A stretch of DNA of 64,000 nt. Source: Mesorhizobium sp. M3A.F.Ca.ET.080.04.2.1 (GTDB lineage: Bacteria > Pseudomonadota > Alphaproteobacteria > Rhizobiales > Rhizobiaceae). The notes beneath the pieces were generated by a model, which had not been told where the DNA came from, searched no databases, and saw nothing but the letters and a program-made list of their open reading frames with translations. The DNA is taken from positions 2,914,001 to 2,978,000 of the forward strand of contig NZ_CP034451.1 in the NCBI RefSeq assembly GCF_003952525.1, written 5' to 3'. Position 1 is the stretch's first letter. The number at the start of each line of letters is the position of its first letter. The position numbers were made by a program, and so were the translations under genes. Below, piece after piece: positions 9,460-17,697 of this stretch.

Positions 9460-10308
9460 TTATCCTTTGACCGCGCCGGCGGTGAGGCCGGTGACGAGAT
9501 AGCGTTGCAGGAAGGCGAAGAAGATGCAGACCGGGATCAGCGCCAGGATCGAGGCGGCCATCATCTGCCCCCAGTCGACGGCGAATTTGCCGATGAAGGT
9601 GAGCAGGCCGACGGCAAAGGTCTTCTGCTCATCGCTGGAGATCAGCATCAGCGCGAACAGCAACTCGCTCCAGGCGGCGGTGAAGACGAAGCCGAGCGTC
9701 GCGCCCATGCCGGGCAAAGTCAACGGGACGATCACCCGGCGCATCGCCTGGGCACGCGTGCAGCCGTCGATCATCGCCGCCTCCTCCAGATCCTTCGGAA
9801 TGCCGTCGAAGAAGGACTGCATGAGGAAGGTGGCGAAGGCGGTGTTGAAGGCGGTGTAGATGATGATCAGGCCGGTCAGGCTGTTGGTGAGGCCGAGATC
9901 GCCCATGATACGATAGATCGGCGGAATGACCATGACGAGCGGGAAGGTCTGGGTCAGCAGCAGCAGGATGGCCAAGGTAGCCTTGCCACGGAAGGCGAAG
10001 CGCGACATGGCGTAGCCAGCCAGCGTGGCGATGACGGTGACCAGTGCCGCCGTCGATACCGAGACGATGACGCTGTTCAGGAAATAGCGCGGGAAGTCGG
10101 AGGCTTCGAGCACGGTGTCGAAGTTGCGCAGCGTCATCTCAGACGGCCAGAAGGTGATGCCTTCGGAGTAGAGCAGCCGCTCCGGCGTCACCGAGATCTT
10201 CAGCGTCCAGAAGATCGGGAACAGCGCGAAGATCACGTAGGCGGCAATCGCGCCGTAGAGACCGATGCCGCCGGCAATGCGCGAGGAGGTGGAGCGTCCG
10301 GCGATCAT
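9460..10308 (-). CDS. Carbohydrate ABC transporter permease (MalG type)
   Basis: Inner-membrane permease of the binding-protein-dependent family (BPD_transp_1), 282 aa with six predicted membrane segments. The EAA coupling loop reads EEAAMIDGCTRAQAMRRVIVPLTLPG around residues 180-210. It pairs with the upstream MalF-type permease and overlaps it by one base (TGATG). The C-terminus ends YLVTGLTAGAVKG, a common ending for MalG-type proteins. Confidence 0.95.
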   Translation of the reverse strand: MIAGRSTSSRIAGGIGLYGAIAAYVIFALFPIFWTLKISVTPERLLYSEGITFWPSEMTLRNFDTVLEASDFPRYFLNSVIVSVSTAALVTVIATLAGYAMSRFAFRGKATLAILLLLTQTFPLVMVIPPIYRIMGDLGLTNSLTGLIIIYTAFNTAFATFLMQSFFDGIPKDLEEAAMIDGCTRAQAMRRVIVPLTLPGMGATLGFVFTAAWSELLFALMLISSDEQKTFAVGLLTFIGKFAVDWGQMMAASILALIPVCIFFAFLQRYLVTGLTAGAVKG

Positions 10309-11231
10309 CAGACGTGCCTCACCAACGTGCGGCGGATGGCGATCAAGCCGATCGCATAAGCAATCAGCAGCACCAGCAGCAGCACCGCGACCGCCGAGGC
10401 ATAGCCCTTATCCAGCGATTTGAAGGCGCTGACATAGATGTAGACCGGCACCGTGCTGGTCGAGCCCGCCGGTCCGCCCTCGGTCATGACAAAGATGAGG
10501 TCGGCGAAGGTGGCGATCCAGATGGTGCGCAGCATGACGGTGATGACGATGGTCGGAGCCAGGAAAGGCAGCGTCACCTTGGTGAAGCGCTGCCAGGGCG
10601 AGGCGCCGTCGATGGCGGCGGCCTCGTGCAATTCGGACGGGATCGACTTCAGCGCCGCCAGCAGCGTAATGGCGAAGAAGGGAATGCCGAACCAGATGTT
10701 GGCGACGATCGGCCCCCACATGGCGGTGGCGGGATCGGACAGCACATTGGTCGGCTCGGCCTTCAGCCCGAGCGCGAAGAGCCAGTGCGGCAGCGGCCCA
10801 ATGATCGGGTTGAACAGCCACGCCCAGGTGAGGCCCGACAGAAAGGAGGGCACCGCCCAGGGCAGGAACACCACCGCCTGCACTATCCTGCGGCCATGGA
10901 ACGGCTTGTCGAGCAGCAGCGCCAGGCCGAGCCCGAGGAAGAACTGGAAGAACAGGCTGGCGACCGTCCACCACAGCGTGTTGACCAGCGCCTGGCCGAG
11001 CACGGCGTCGGAGAGCATCGCCTCATACTGACCGAGGCCGACATATTCCGATTTGAAGGCAGAGAACTTACGGAACGAATAGCCGATGCCGATGATCAGC
11101 GGCACCAGGAGCACCACGACCAGCAGGACGATTGCCGGCGACAGATAGAGCCAAGGCTCGATCGCCGCCTTGCTCAGCCGCTTGTTGCGCGGCCTGGCGG
11201 CGGATCGGATTTCGGACACGGCGTAGGTCAT
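10308..11231 (-). CDS. Carbohydrate ABC transporter permease (MalF type)
   Basis: Inner-membrane permease, 307 aa with six predicted membrane segments, the first at residues about 28-50 (LYLSPAIVLLVVVLLVPLI). The EAA loop is HEAAAIDGASPWQRFTKVTLP. It forms the heterodimeric pore with the MalG-type partner that follows. It is separated from the binding-protein gene by about 180 nt filled by a palindromic repeat element. Confidence 0.95.
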   Translation of the reverse strand: MTYAVSEIRSAARPRNKRLSKAAIEPWLYLSPAIVLLVVVLLVPLIIGIGYSFRKFSAFKSEYVGLGQYEAMLSDAVLGQALVNTLWWTVASLFFQFFLGLGLALLLDKPFHGRRIVQAVVFLPWAVPSFLSGLTWAWLFNPIIGPLPHWLFALGLKAEPTNVLSDPATAMWGPIVANIWFGIPFFAITLLAALKSIPSELHEAAAIDGASPWQRFTKVTLPFLAPTIVITVMLRTIWIATFADLIFVMTEGGPAGSTSTVPVYIYVSAFKSLDKGYASAVAVLLLVLLIAYAIGLIAIRRTLVRHV

Positions 11232-11276
11232 GCGGTGCTCGCGGTAAGTAGTGGGTGCCGGCGCAGACGACAGCGC

Positions 11277-11402
11277 CCTTCTCCCCGTTCACGGGCAGAA
11301 GATGCCGGCAGGCAGATGAGGGGCGGAGCCAGCTTCTCGGAACTCGGCGCTGCCCCTCATCCGTCACTTCGTGACACCTCTCCCCGTTGAACGGGGAGAA
11401 GG
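11277..11402. repeat. Rhizobial intergenic palindromic repeat element (RIME-like)
   Basis: A 126-bp element bounded by a perfect 15-bp inverted repeat, CCTTCTCCCCGTTCA at 11277-11291 and its complement at 11388-11402. Internally it carries a second pair built on GATGAGGGGC and GCCCCTCATC. This layout matches the RIME-type mosaic repeats known in rhizobia. It fills the gap between the binding-protein gene and the permease genes of the same operon and could fold in the mRNA. Confidence 0.7.
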
Positions 11403-11413
11403 CAGAGTGGGCG

Positions 11414-12691
11414 TCACTTCTTATTTTTCGCCAGCCAGGCCTGCTGCTCCTTGGTCAGGAACGCCGCCCATTCGTCGGCCACCTGCTTGGCGGGCTTCTG
11501 GCCGAGCAGCACTTCCTGGAAGTTCTTGATCGCCACCTGGTCGACGAAGTTGCCGAGGTTTTCCAGATGCGTCGGCGGCGTCACCATTTCATATTTGGAG
11601 CTGTCGCTCAGCTCGGTGAACCAGCCCTTGAACTGCTCGGTCTTGAAGTGAGCGTCCTGGTCGGCGCCGTTGTGGATCGGGACGACCCCGACTTCCTTTG
11701 CCCATTCCAGATTGTCCTTGGGCGACAGAAGCGTCGCCATCAGCTTCCAGCTCTCTTCCTTGTGCTGGGAGTTGGCGAACATAGCCCAACCTGCATAGCC
11801 CAAGGTCGGGTAGGACTTGCCGCTCGGTCCGACCGGCAACGGCGCCACGGCGAAGTCGTCGGCGCTCATCTTGTCGGCGATGCCCAGCAGCGCGTCGGGA
11901 TCCTGGTTGAGCATGGCGCAGGTGCCGGAATAGAAACCGGTCACCGTCTCGTTGAAGCCCCAGCTCACGGAATCCTTCGGCGCCAGGCCGTTCTTGTACA
12001 TGTCGGCCAGCATCTGCAGGCCCTTGACCGAGCCCTCGTCGTTGATGGTCGAGGTGCCGTCCTCGGTGAAATAGCCGCCCTTGCCGTCGGCGATGTTCAT
12101 GAACATGTGCATGCCGTTGAAGGCGCCGGGGCCGCCGCGCAGGCAGTAGCCGTATTTGCCGGGGATGGCGGAGATCTTCTTGGAGAACTCGACGAACTCG
12201 TCGAGCGTTGCCGGCGGACGGTCGAGACCCGCTTCCTTGAACAGCTTCTTGTTCCAGAACAGCGCGTTCACATAGTAGCCGTAGGGGATCATGAACTGCG
12301 TGTTGTTGACGGTAGAGCCGAATTGCTTGGCGCGGTCGCCGAGCGTCTTGGCGTCGTCCCATTTGGCCATGTAGGGGCCGAGATCCTCGAGCTGGCCGTT
12401 GTTGGCGTAGAGGCCCATCCAACGTTCCGGCATCTCGACCACGTCGGGCGTGTCGCCGGCCTGGACCATGGTGAGAAACTTCTCGAACGCCTGGCCCCAG
12501 GGCAGCGAGACGAGCTCGACCTTGATGCCGGGATTGGCCTGCTCGAACTCGGCGATCTGCTTCTTCAGGAATTCGGTGCGCGGCGGACTGGTGATGACCT
12601 CGACTATCTTAATGGTGGTGTCGGCCAGCGCGGCCCCGGCGGAGATCGCCAGGCCGGCAACGGCGGCAAGCATGAATGTCAGTCTTTTCAT
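11414..12691 (-). CDS. Sugar-type ABC transporter substrate-binding protein (MalE-like)
   Basis: Periplasmic extracellular solute-binding protein family 1, 425 aa. The signal peptide MKRLTFMLAAVAGLAISAG ends at ALA (residue 23) before DTTIKIVEV. Family landmarks are FEQANPGIKVELVSLPWGQ and the C-terminal helix GQKPAKQVADEW. ATG 12691 was chosen over 12706 because GGGAG lies about 8 nt before it. It should bring substrate to the permeases downstream. The fold is classed with sugar binders, but the neighbouring PLP enzyme makes a sugar ligand uncertain. Confidence 0.93.
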   Translation of the reverse strand: MKRLTFMLAAVAGLAISAGAALADTTIKIVEVITSPPRTEFLKKQIAEFEQANPGIKVELVSLPWGQAFEKFLTMVQAGDTPDVVEMPERWMGLYANNGQLEDLGPYMAKWDDAKTLGDRAKQFGSTVNNTQFMIPYGYYVNALFWNKKLFKEAGLDRPPATLDEFVEFSKKISAIPGKYGYCLRGGPGAFNGMHMFMNIADGKGGYFTEDGTSTINDEGSVKGLQMLADMYKNGLAPKDSVSWGFNETVTGFYSGTCAMLNQDPDALLGIADKMSADDFAVAPLPVGPSGKSYPTLGYAGWAMFANSQHKEESWKLMATLLSPKDNLEWAKEVGVVPIHNGADQDAHFKTEQFKGWFTELSDSSKYEMVTPPTHLENLGNFVDQVAIKNFQEVLLGQKPAKQVADEWAAFLTKEQQAWLAKNKK

Positions 12692-12718
12692 GTTCGAAAC
12701 TCCCATTTTGTACTCTGG

Positions 12719-13921
12719 TTATCTTCTTGCCTTGTCGAAGGCCTGGGCGATGTCCGTCCAGAGGTCCTCGACATTCTCCAACCCGACATTGAAGCGGATG
12801 GTTCGGGGGCTGACGCCGAAGCGCGCCATCGAATTGAGACCCGGCGTCTGCTCGAGCGAAGCCTTTGCCGGCACGACCAGGCTTTCGTGGCCGCCCCAGC
12901 TGACGCCGATGCGGAACAGCCTGAGCGCATCGACGAAAGCCGGAATGTCGACATCCTCGGCGACCTCGAAGGAGAACAGCCCGGCATAGCCGGCAAGTGT
13001 CTGCTTGCCGGGATGGTTGGAATAGGCAGGGTGGTTGACCCGCTCAACCTTGCCATGTGCTTTCAGCCGCTCGGCCAGCATGAGCCCGCTCTTCATATGA
13101 TGCGGCAGTCTGAGCGGCAGCGTGCGCAGCCCGCGCAGCAAGAGCCAGCCCTCGAAAGGCGACAGCTTGCCGCCGAGCGAGGAATAGGTCTGCTCGTTGA
13201 TGTGCCTGATATGCGCGGCCGAGCCGGCCACCACGCCGGCAACGGTGTCGCTGTGGCCGCCGAGGTACTTCGAAGCCGAATGCAGCACCAGATCGACACC
13301 GTGCGAGATCGGCTTCTGGAAGACAGGCGTGGCCCATGAATTGTCGAGGGTGGTGACGATGCCCTGTTCCTTCGCCAGCCGCGTCAGATGGGCGATGTCC
13401 TGCAACTCGAACATCATCGAGGTCGGACTTTCGAGATAGAGCAGCTTGGCGCCGGGAAGCGCCGCCGCCACGGCGTCGGGATCGGAACCGTCGACATAGT
13501 CGACCTTGATCTGCAAGCGCGGGAACAGCCGTTCGAACAGCCGGTAGGCATCGCCGTAGCAGTTACGTACGGCAACCATGCGCTGGCCGGCGCCGACGAA
13601 GGCGAGCACCGTGGCGCTGATGGCCGCCATGCCGCTTGAGAAGCCGCGCGCGGCCTCGGCGCCTTCGAGCGCCGCGACACGCGCCTCGAACTCCATCACC
13701 GTCGGATTGTCGCCGCGCGAATAGATCGGCTGGCGGCGACGGCCGGCGAAGGTGTCGGCCATGTCGGCATAGCTGTCGAAGGTGAACAGAGACGTCTGGT
13801 AGATCGGCGGCACCACCGCCCCGCCGGGAAACGGATCGTCATGGGCGAGAAGCGTGGCGGCCTCGCCGAGATAGTCGCTGGCCAGAGAAGCCGGGTCGAA
13901 ACCGGTCGGGTGCTCGTTCAT
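12719..13921 (-). CDS. Cystathionine gamma-synthase-like PLP enzyme (Cys/Met metabolism family)
   Basis: PLP-dependent enzyme of the transsulfuration family, 400 aa. It shows IYSRGDNPTVMEFEARVAALEG, the phosphate-cup SSGMAAIS, the cofactor-stacking Asp in TTLDNSWATP, and the Schiff-base lysine in LHSASKYLGGHSD at about residue 218. Family members catalyse gamma- or beta-elimination or replacement on Cys, homocysteine or acylated homoserine. ATG 13921 overlaps the regulator stop (ATGA). Its position between a FadR-type regulator and a MalE-type importer is unusual and suggests a dedicated catabolic or beta-lyase role rather than methionine synthesis; the reaction itself is not decided. Confidence 0.9.
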   Translation of the reverse strand: MNEHPTGFDPASLASDYLGEAATLLAHDDPFPGGAVVPPIYQTSLFTFDSYADMADTFAGRRRQPIYSRGDNPTVMEFEARVAALEGAEAARGFSSGMAAISATVLAFVGAGQRMVAVRNCYGDAYRLFERLFPRLQIKVDYVDGSDPDAVAAALPGAKLLYLESPTSMMFELQDIAHLTRLAKEQGIVTTLDNSWATPVFQKPISHGVDLVLHSASKYLGGHSDTVAGVVAGSAAHIRHINEQTYSSLGGKLSPFEGWLLLRGLRTLPLRLPHHMKSGLMLAERLKAHGKVERVNHPAYSNHPGKQTLAGYAGLFSFEVAEDVDIPAFVDALRLFRIGVSWGGHESLVVPAKASLEQTPGLNSMARFGVSPRTIRFNVGLENVEDLWTDIAQAFDKARR

Positions 13922-14649
13922 CTGCGGTCCGAAAGTTTGAGGTTGGCGGCGCCGCGCTTCAGGTCGTCCTCGACGGTGGCGATGAGCTTCAGCGCCTCGT
14001 CGCGGGCCCCGTCCGGATCGTGCGCGGCGATGCAGTCGAAGATGGTGCGGTGATAGGGAAAGCTGGCATGGCCGAAGTCGCGCACGCCGAGCGGATGTTC
14101 CCAGAAGCGGTGGAACATCTCGTACATGGCGGCGATGATCTGCTCGAACAGCGGATTTCCCGAGGCACGGAAGACCGCCTGATGGAATTCCCAGTCCTCC
14201 TCCGACGACATGCCGGCGCGGGTGTGGAAGGCCTCTTCCATGATGTCGAGCTTGCGTTCGATCTCTGCGATCTCGGCCTTGCCGGCGCGGACGGCGCAAA
14301 GGGCGGCGGCCTCGGCCTCCAGCGCGCGGCGGATCTCCAGCGTGGACATCAGGCCGGCGAAATCATTGCCGCCGGCCAATGTCAGCGGCATGTGCAACAT
14401 ATCGGGCGAGACGGCCGCCTTGAGATAGGTACCGCTGCCCTGCCGCCGCTCAACCAGGCCCAACCCTTCCCAGCGGGTGAGCGCTTCGCGCACCGTGTTG
14501 CGGCTGACCTTGAGACGCTCCGCCAGGATGCGCTCGGTCGGCAGCTTTTCACCCGGGCCAAGGGCCTCCTGCCTGACGAAGCCCGCCAACGCCTTGAGCA
14601 CCGCGTCGTCGCGGGCCGTGGTCTGGATGGGCGGCAGGAGATCGGTCAC
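13918..14649 (-). CDS. GntR-family regulator, FadR subfamily
   Basis: One-component regulator, 243 aa. The N-terminal winged helix has LPTERILAERLKVSRNTVREALTRWEGLGLVERRQGSGTY in two segments (residues about 38-78), typical of GntR. A helical FCD ligand domain follows, with the metal-type residues in EDWEFHQAVFRASGNP and FPYHRTIFDCIAAHDP. It is first in the operon and overlaps the PLP enzyme. A FadR-consensus half-site pair lies 23 nt before its start, so autoregulation of the whole six-gene operon is likely. Confidence 0.93.
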   Translation of the reverse strand: MTDLLPPIQTTARDDAVLKALAGFVRQEALGPGEKLPTERILAERLKVSRNTVREALTRWEGLGLVERRQGSGTYLKAAVSPDMLHMPLTLAGGNDFAGLMSTLEIRRALEAEAAALCAVRAGKAEIAEIERKLDIMEEAFHTRAGMSSEEDWEFHQAVFRASGNPLFEQIIAAMYEMFHRFWEHPLGVRDFGHASFPYHRTIFDCIAAHDPDGARDEALKLIATVEDDLKRGAANLKLSDRR

Positions 14650-14671
14650 GCCAAAACCTAAAGTGGTTCAA

Positions 14672-14682
14672 TGGTCCAACCA
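14672..14682. promoter_or_regulatory. Candidate FadR-type operator
   Basis: TGGTCCAACCA is a perfect TGGT-N3-ACCA palindrome, fitting the FadR-subfamily consensus tnGTnnnACna. It lies 23 nt upstream of the regulator start, where binding would block transcription of the operon. The assignment is by motif and position. Confidence 0.6.
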
Positions 14683-14778
14683 ATTTCTGCACGCACTACG
14701 ACATGAGTCAATCATTTTTTCTGGAGTCGTCACCTGATGTAGTGACCGTGAAGTTCAGATCGGTCACGGCTGAACCGG

Positions 14779-15801
14779 TCAGGTCGCCGCCGACCGCGCC
14801 TTCTCGCGCCAGTTGGCTGGGCTGAGCGCGGTAACGCGCCGGAACTCGCGGTTGAAATTCGATTTGGTCTGGAAGCCGGATTCCAGCATCGCAGCCGTCA
14901 CGGACAGGTCGGTTTCGTGCAGCAGCCGACAGGCTTCGGCGACGCGGAAATCGTTGATGTATTGCGAAACGTTCTTGCCGGCGAGCCGGTTGACCGCGCC
15001 GGATATGCGGCGGGCCGGAACGCCAGCGCGCCGCGCCAGGCGCGACAAGGTCAGGTTTTCGTCGCGCGAGAGTTTCTGCTCGACCAGCAGCTTGTCTATG
15101 CGGTCGAGGACCTCGCGATCCTGCGCGGCGATGGATGCGGCCTCAGTTTCGATGGGAGGCATCGGAGTTGCCCGTGCGCGGGCAGCGACAATGGCAGTGA
15201 TACCGAAGAGAAAGAGACCGAGAAGGTTCGCATTGCTGACCAGGAAGGCCGCGTTCTTGCCCCTGCTCCATTCGAAATCCAGGAGCACCACCAAATCGAA
15301 CAGGGCCGACAGACAAAGCGATGCGGCTGCGATGACGAGCGCGCGATGCGCGGCTATTGCGCCGTCGAAGCGTGCCTCGTCCAGCGCGTCCGGGCCGGCG
15401 CGGCCAAGGCTGAGCACAGCCAATGCGTAGCCCACGAAGATCACGATCAAGGCAGCATCTATCAACGCGGGAGCCAGCAGCAACAGCCCGACGATGACCA
15501 CCGGGGGTGCGGCATGAAGCCAGCGGACACCGTCCGCTTCCGCCGCATCGTGATGGATCAAGCTGCGAAAGCTCGCCAGGACCAGCGGCGGCAGGCAGCT
15601 CGCCACCACAGGCATCAAAAAGCGCAAATCCAGGACATCATAGCCCCAGCGCAAGCCGACGAGGATAGATTGCACAGCGCACAACCCCACAAGGGCCAGG
15701 AATGGACGGTTGGCTTGCGACGACTGCTCGCCCTGCAGGATCCTGACAAGCAGGATCAGCAGCAGCAGGGCGACGACGAAGGGCAGAGGAACGAAAATCA
15801 C
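14779..15801 (-). CDS. Membrane-anchored AraC-family transcriptional regulator
   Basis: 340 aa. The first about 210 residues are strongly hydrophobic with some seven membrane spans (for example FVVALLLLILLVRIL and LVGLCAVQSILVGL). A short linker and a C-terminal AraC DNA-binding domain (residues about 240-335) follow, with the two helix-turn-helix units in LSRLARRAGVPARRISGAVN and MLESGFQTKSNFNREFRR. This architecture couples a membrane sensor directly to DNA binding. It is divergent from the secreted hydrolase gene, with a 13-bp inverted repeat between them, so that hydrolase is the likely target. Confidence 0.88.
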   Translation of the reverse strand: MIFVPLPFVVALLLLILLVRILQGEQSSQANRPFLALVGLCAVQSILVGLRWGYDVLDLRFLMPVVASCLPPLVLASFRSLIHHDAAEADGVRWLHAAPPVVIVGLLLLAPALIDAALIVIFVGYALAVLSLGRAGPDALDEARFDGAIAAHRALVIAAASLCLSALFDLVVLLDFEWSRGKNAAFLVSNANLLGLFLFGITAIVAARARATPMPPIETEAASIAAQDREVLDRIDKLLVEQKLSRDENLTLSRLARRAGVPARRISGAVNRLAGKNVSQYINDFRVAEACRLLHETDLSVTAAMLESGFQTKSNFNREFRRVTALSPANWREKARSAAT

Positions 15802-15842
15802 GGCAGTCTCGAGACAAATCGGGAGGCACGGATAATGGCCCA

Positions 15843-15874
15843 GATCGCGATCGAGAACGACCTCGATCGCGATC
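15843..15874. promoter_or_regulatory. 13-bp inverted repeat in divergent promoter region
   Basis: GATCGCGATCGAG (15843-15855) and CTCGATCGCGATC (15862-15874) are perfect inverted copies separated by 6 nt. They sit between the AraC regulator and the hydrolase. Candidate operator for shared control; each arm also contains the self-complementary word GATCGCGATC. Confidence 0.5.
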
Positions 15875-15939
15875 GAGGACGCAGCTTAGGGACATTATCG
15901 GCAAATCATCGCCGGTCTTTTCAACCGAGCGAGGTTTTC

Positions 15940-17007
15940 ATGACACTCTCCCGTTTGCTTTCCGCGGTAGTGCTTACAGTCGCGTTCTCCGCAGCCAGCC
16001 AGGCTGCCGAGATCGGCATGCGCGAAATCTTCGTGGCCGCGCCAGAACGCGGCCGCGACCTCCAGGTGTTTGTCTGGTATCCGGCCGAGGCCGGCGGCGA
16101 AGCCGTTCTGCTGGGCGACAACAAGGTATTCAAGGGCGTGCCGGCCCTGAAGAATGCGCCGCTCGTCAAAGGACGCTTTCCACTCGTCGTGCTGTCGCAC
16201 GGGTCGGGCGGCCGTGTCCAGGGAATGGCCTGGCTGGCAACGGAACTCGCCAGGGCGGGCTTTATAGTCGCCGGTCCCAATCACCCCGGCACGACCAGCG
16301 GTGACTCGACCCCAGTCAACACGCCCAAGGTGTGGGAACGCACGCAGGACCTTTCCGCGGTGATCGACACGATGACGACCGACCCGACCTGGAGCAGCGC
16401 CGTCGACAGCGGCAAGATCGGTGTCCTTGGCTTCTCGCTCGGCGGCGCGGCGGCGATGGAGATTGCCGGCGCCCGCGCCAGCCTCGACGCCTATGCCCAA
16501 TATTGCGACGAATACAAGAAATGGGACTGCGCCTGGTATGCCGGCGGCATCGGCTATCTCAACGACGTGGTCGTGCATGTCGACAAGCTCGACCTGCGGA
16601 CGATCGACAAGACACGCTTCGATCAATCAAACCTCGACCCCCGCGTCAAATCGGCCGTGCTGATCGATCCCGGCCTTGCCCTGGCTTACGATGCCGAAAG
16701 CCTGAAGGCGGTCACGATCCCGATGGATTTCATCAATCTGGGCAGCGCCGACACGATCCCCGACGGGGTGATTGCCGATAAATTGGCGGCGCTGACGCCG
16801 CGCGGGACCTATGCCACCGTCAAGGGCGCAATCCACTTCAGCTTCCTGCAGGAATGCAAGCCGGGCGGCGCCGAACTGCTGAAGGAATCCGGTGAAGTCG
16901 ACCCGATCTGCGCCGACGGCGGCAGCCGGTCACGCGCCGACCTTCACGCCGAGCTGGTCGGCCTGATACGGAGCGACCTGCAGCGAGCCTTCAAGGACCC
17001 GATGTGA
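15940..17007 (+). CDS. Secreted alpha/beta hydrolase (dienelactone-hydrolase-like)
   Basis: 355 aa with a Sec signal peptide (MTLSRLLSAVVLTVAFSAA, cleavage near AQA-A/E at residue 23). The mature protein is an alpha/beta hydrolase of the platelet-activating-factor acetylhydrolase/dienelactone type. It has an oxyanion-type VLSHGSGGRVQGM, the nucleophile elbow LGFSLGGAAAME, an acid in VLIDPGLALAYD, and a late His in GAIHFSFLQEC. ATG 15940 follows GAGCGAGG. It likely hydrolyses an ester or lipid in the periplasm; the substrate is unknown. Its 3' end overlaps the tail of the convergent DUF2161 gene. Confidence 0.82.
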   Translation: MTLSRLLSAVVLTVAFSAASQAAEIGMREIFVAAPERGRDLQVFVWYPAEAGGEAVLLGDNKVFKGVPALKNAPLVKGRFPLVVLSHGSGGRVQGMAWLATELARAGFIVAGPNHPGTTSGDSTPVNTPKVWERTQDLSAVIDTMTTDPTWSSAVDSGKIGVLGFSLGGAAAMEIAGARASLDAYAQYCDEYKKWDCAWYAGGIGYLNDVVVHVDKLDLRTIDKTRFDQSNLDPRVKSAVLIDPGLALAYDAESLKAVTIPMDFINLGSADTIPDGVIADKLAALTPRGTYATVKGAIHFSFLQECKPGGAELLKESGEVDPICADGGSRSRADLHAELVGLIRSDLQRAFKDPM

Positions 17008-17650
17008 TTGGATGGCGGCGTGGCCGGCTTCGGTCAGCGCGTAGATGCCGCGCTCGGCCCTGGCGAACCAGCCATAATAATTGTGCAGCAGGATGCTGGC
17101 CGCGCGTGTTGAAATGCTTTTCAGATCGCGCGGCCGTTTGGGGCCGTCGGCCATGGCGGCGGCGCAGGCGATCGCTTCCTGCCGGTAAGCGGTCATGATC
17201 GGCTTTCGCGTGCTGCCGCCGGTAGCCGGATCGCCCTTGCGGCGCTGATGCTCCTCGACCAGACGCGAGCGCCCGGCGCCGTCGCGGATCGCGCCGTGGC
17301 GGCAGGGCTGCGGGGCTGAGCAGCAGCTCGACCTCGCCCTTGCCGCCGACACCAAGCAGGCCGAAGCCGAGCCGCCGGCAAAGCGCGCGAAAACGGCGGT
17401 CGTGCTCGCGACCTTTGCCGCGCGCCGACATGCGAGCAGCGAGCCAGACCTCGTCGCAGGCCGCCGCGCGATCGACGCCCTGTAGCACGAGCTCGAGATT
17501 GAACTGCAGCTTCAGCTCGCAGATGACCACCACCGGCGGCTCACCACCGCGCAGCCCAACGACGTCGCAGCCGCCGATCTCGCCCTTGACGGTGAAGTCG
17601 AGGCTCTCGAGGAAGCGCTTCACCGGGGCGTAGAGGGACGTCTCCTGCAT
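16930..17650 (-). pseudogene. DUF2161 domain protein, frameshifted
   Basis: Reading from ATG 17650 gives the conserved DUF2161 N-terminus (SLYAPVKRFLESLDFTVKGE, then CDVVGLRGGEPPVVVICELK). After about residue 125 that frame turns into Arg-rich nonsense. The family C-terminal half (RLVEEHQRRKGDPATGGSTR, PIMTAYRQEAIACAAAM, GWFARAERGIYALTEAGHAA) continues in the -1 frame. Removing one base from the CCC run at 17272-17274 would rejoin the two. The family is annotated as a putative nuclease or phosphodiesterase, function untested. The joined product would be about 240 aa, slightly long because the tail runs 78 bp into the hydrolase gene. A sequencing error cannot be excluded. Confidence 0.75.
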
Positions 17651-17697
17651 TGCAGAGGCATAGCCGATTCGCCTTCACCCGGCACAGGTTGAAGCGA

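Noticed and set aside
8605..10359. 584-codon plus-strand open frame over the ABC importer genes
   Set aside because: Shadow of the ATPase and permease genes, with a low-complexity charged translation; the same reason applies to 181-1380, 2933-4498, 11387-13339 and 49493-51064.
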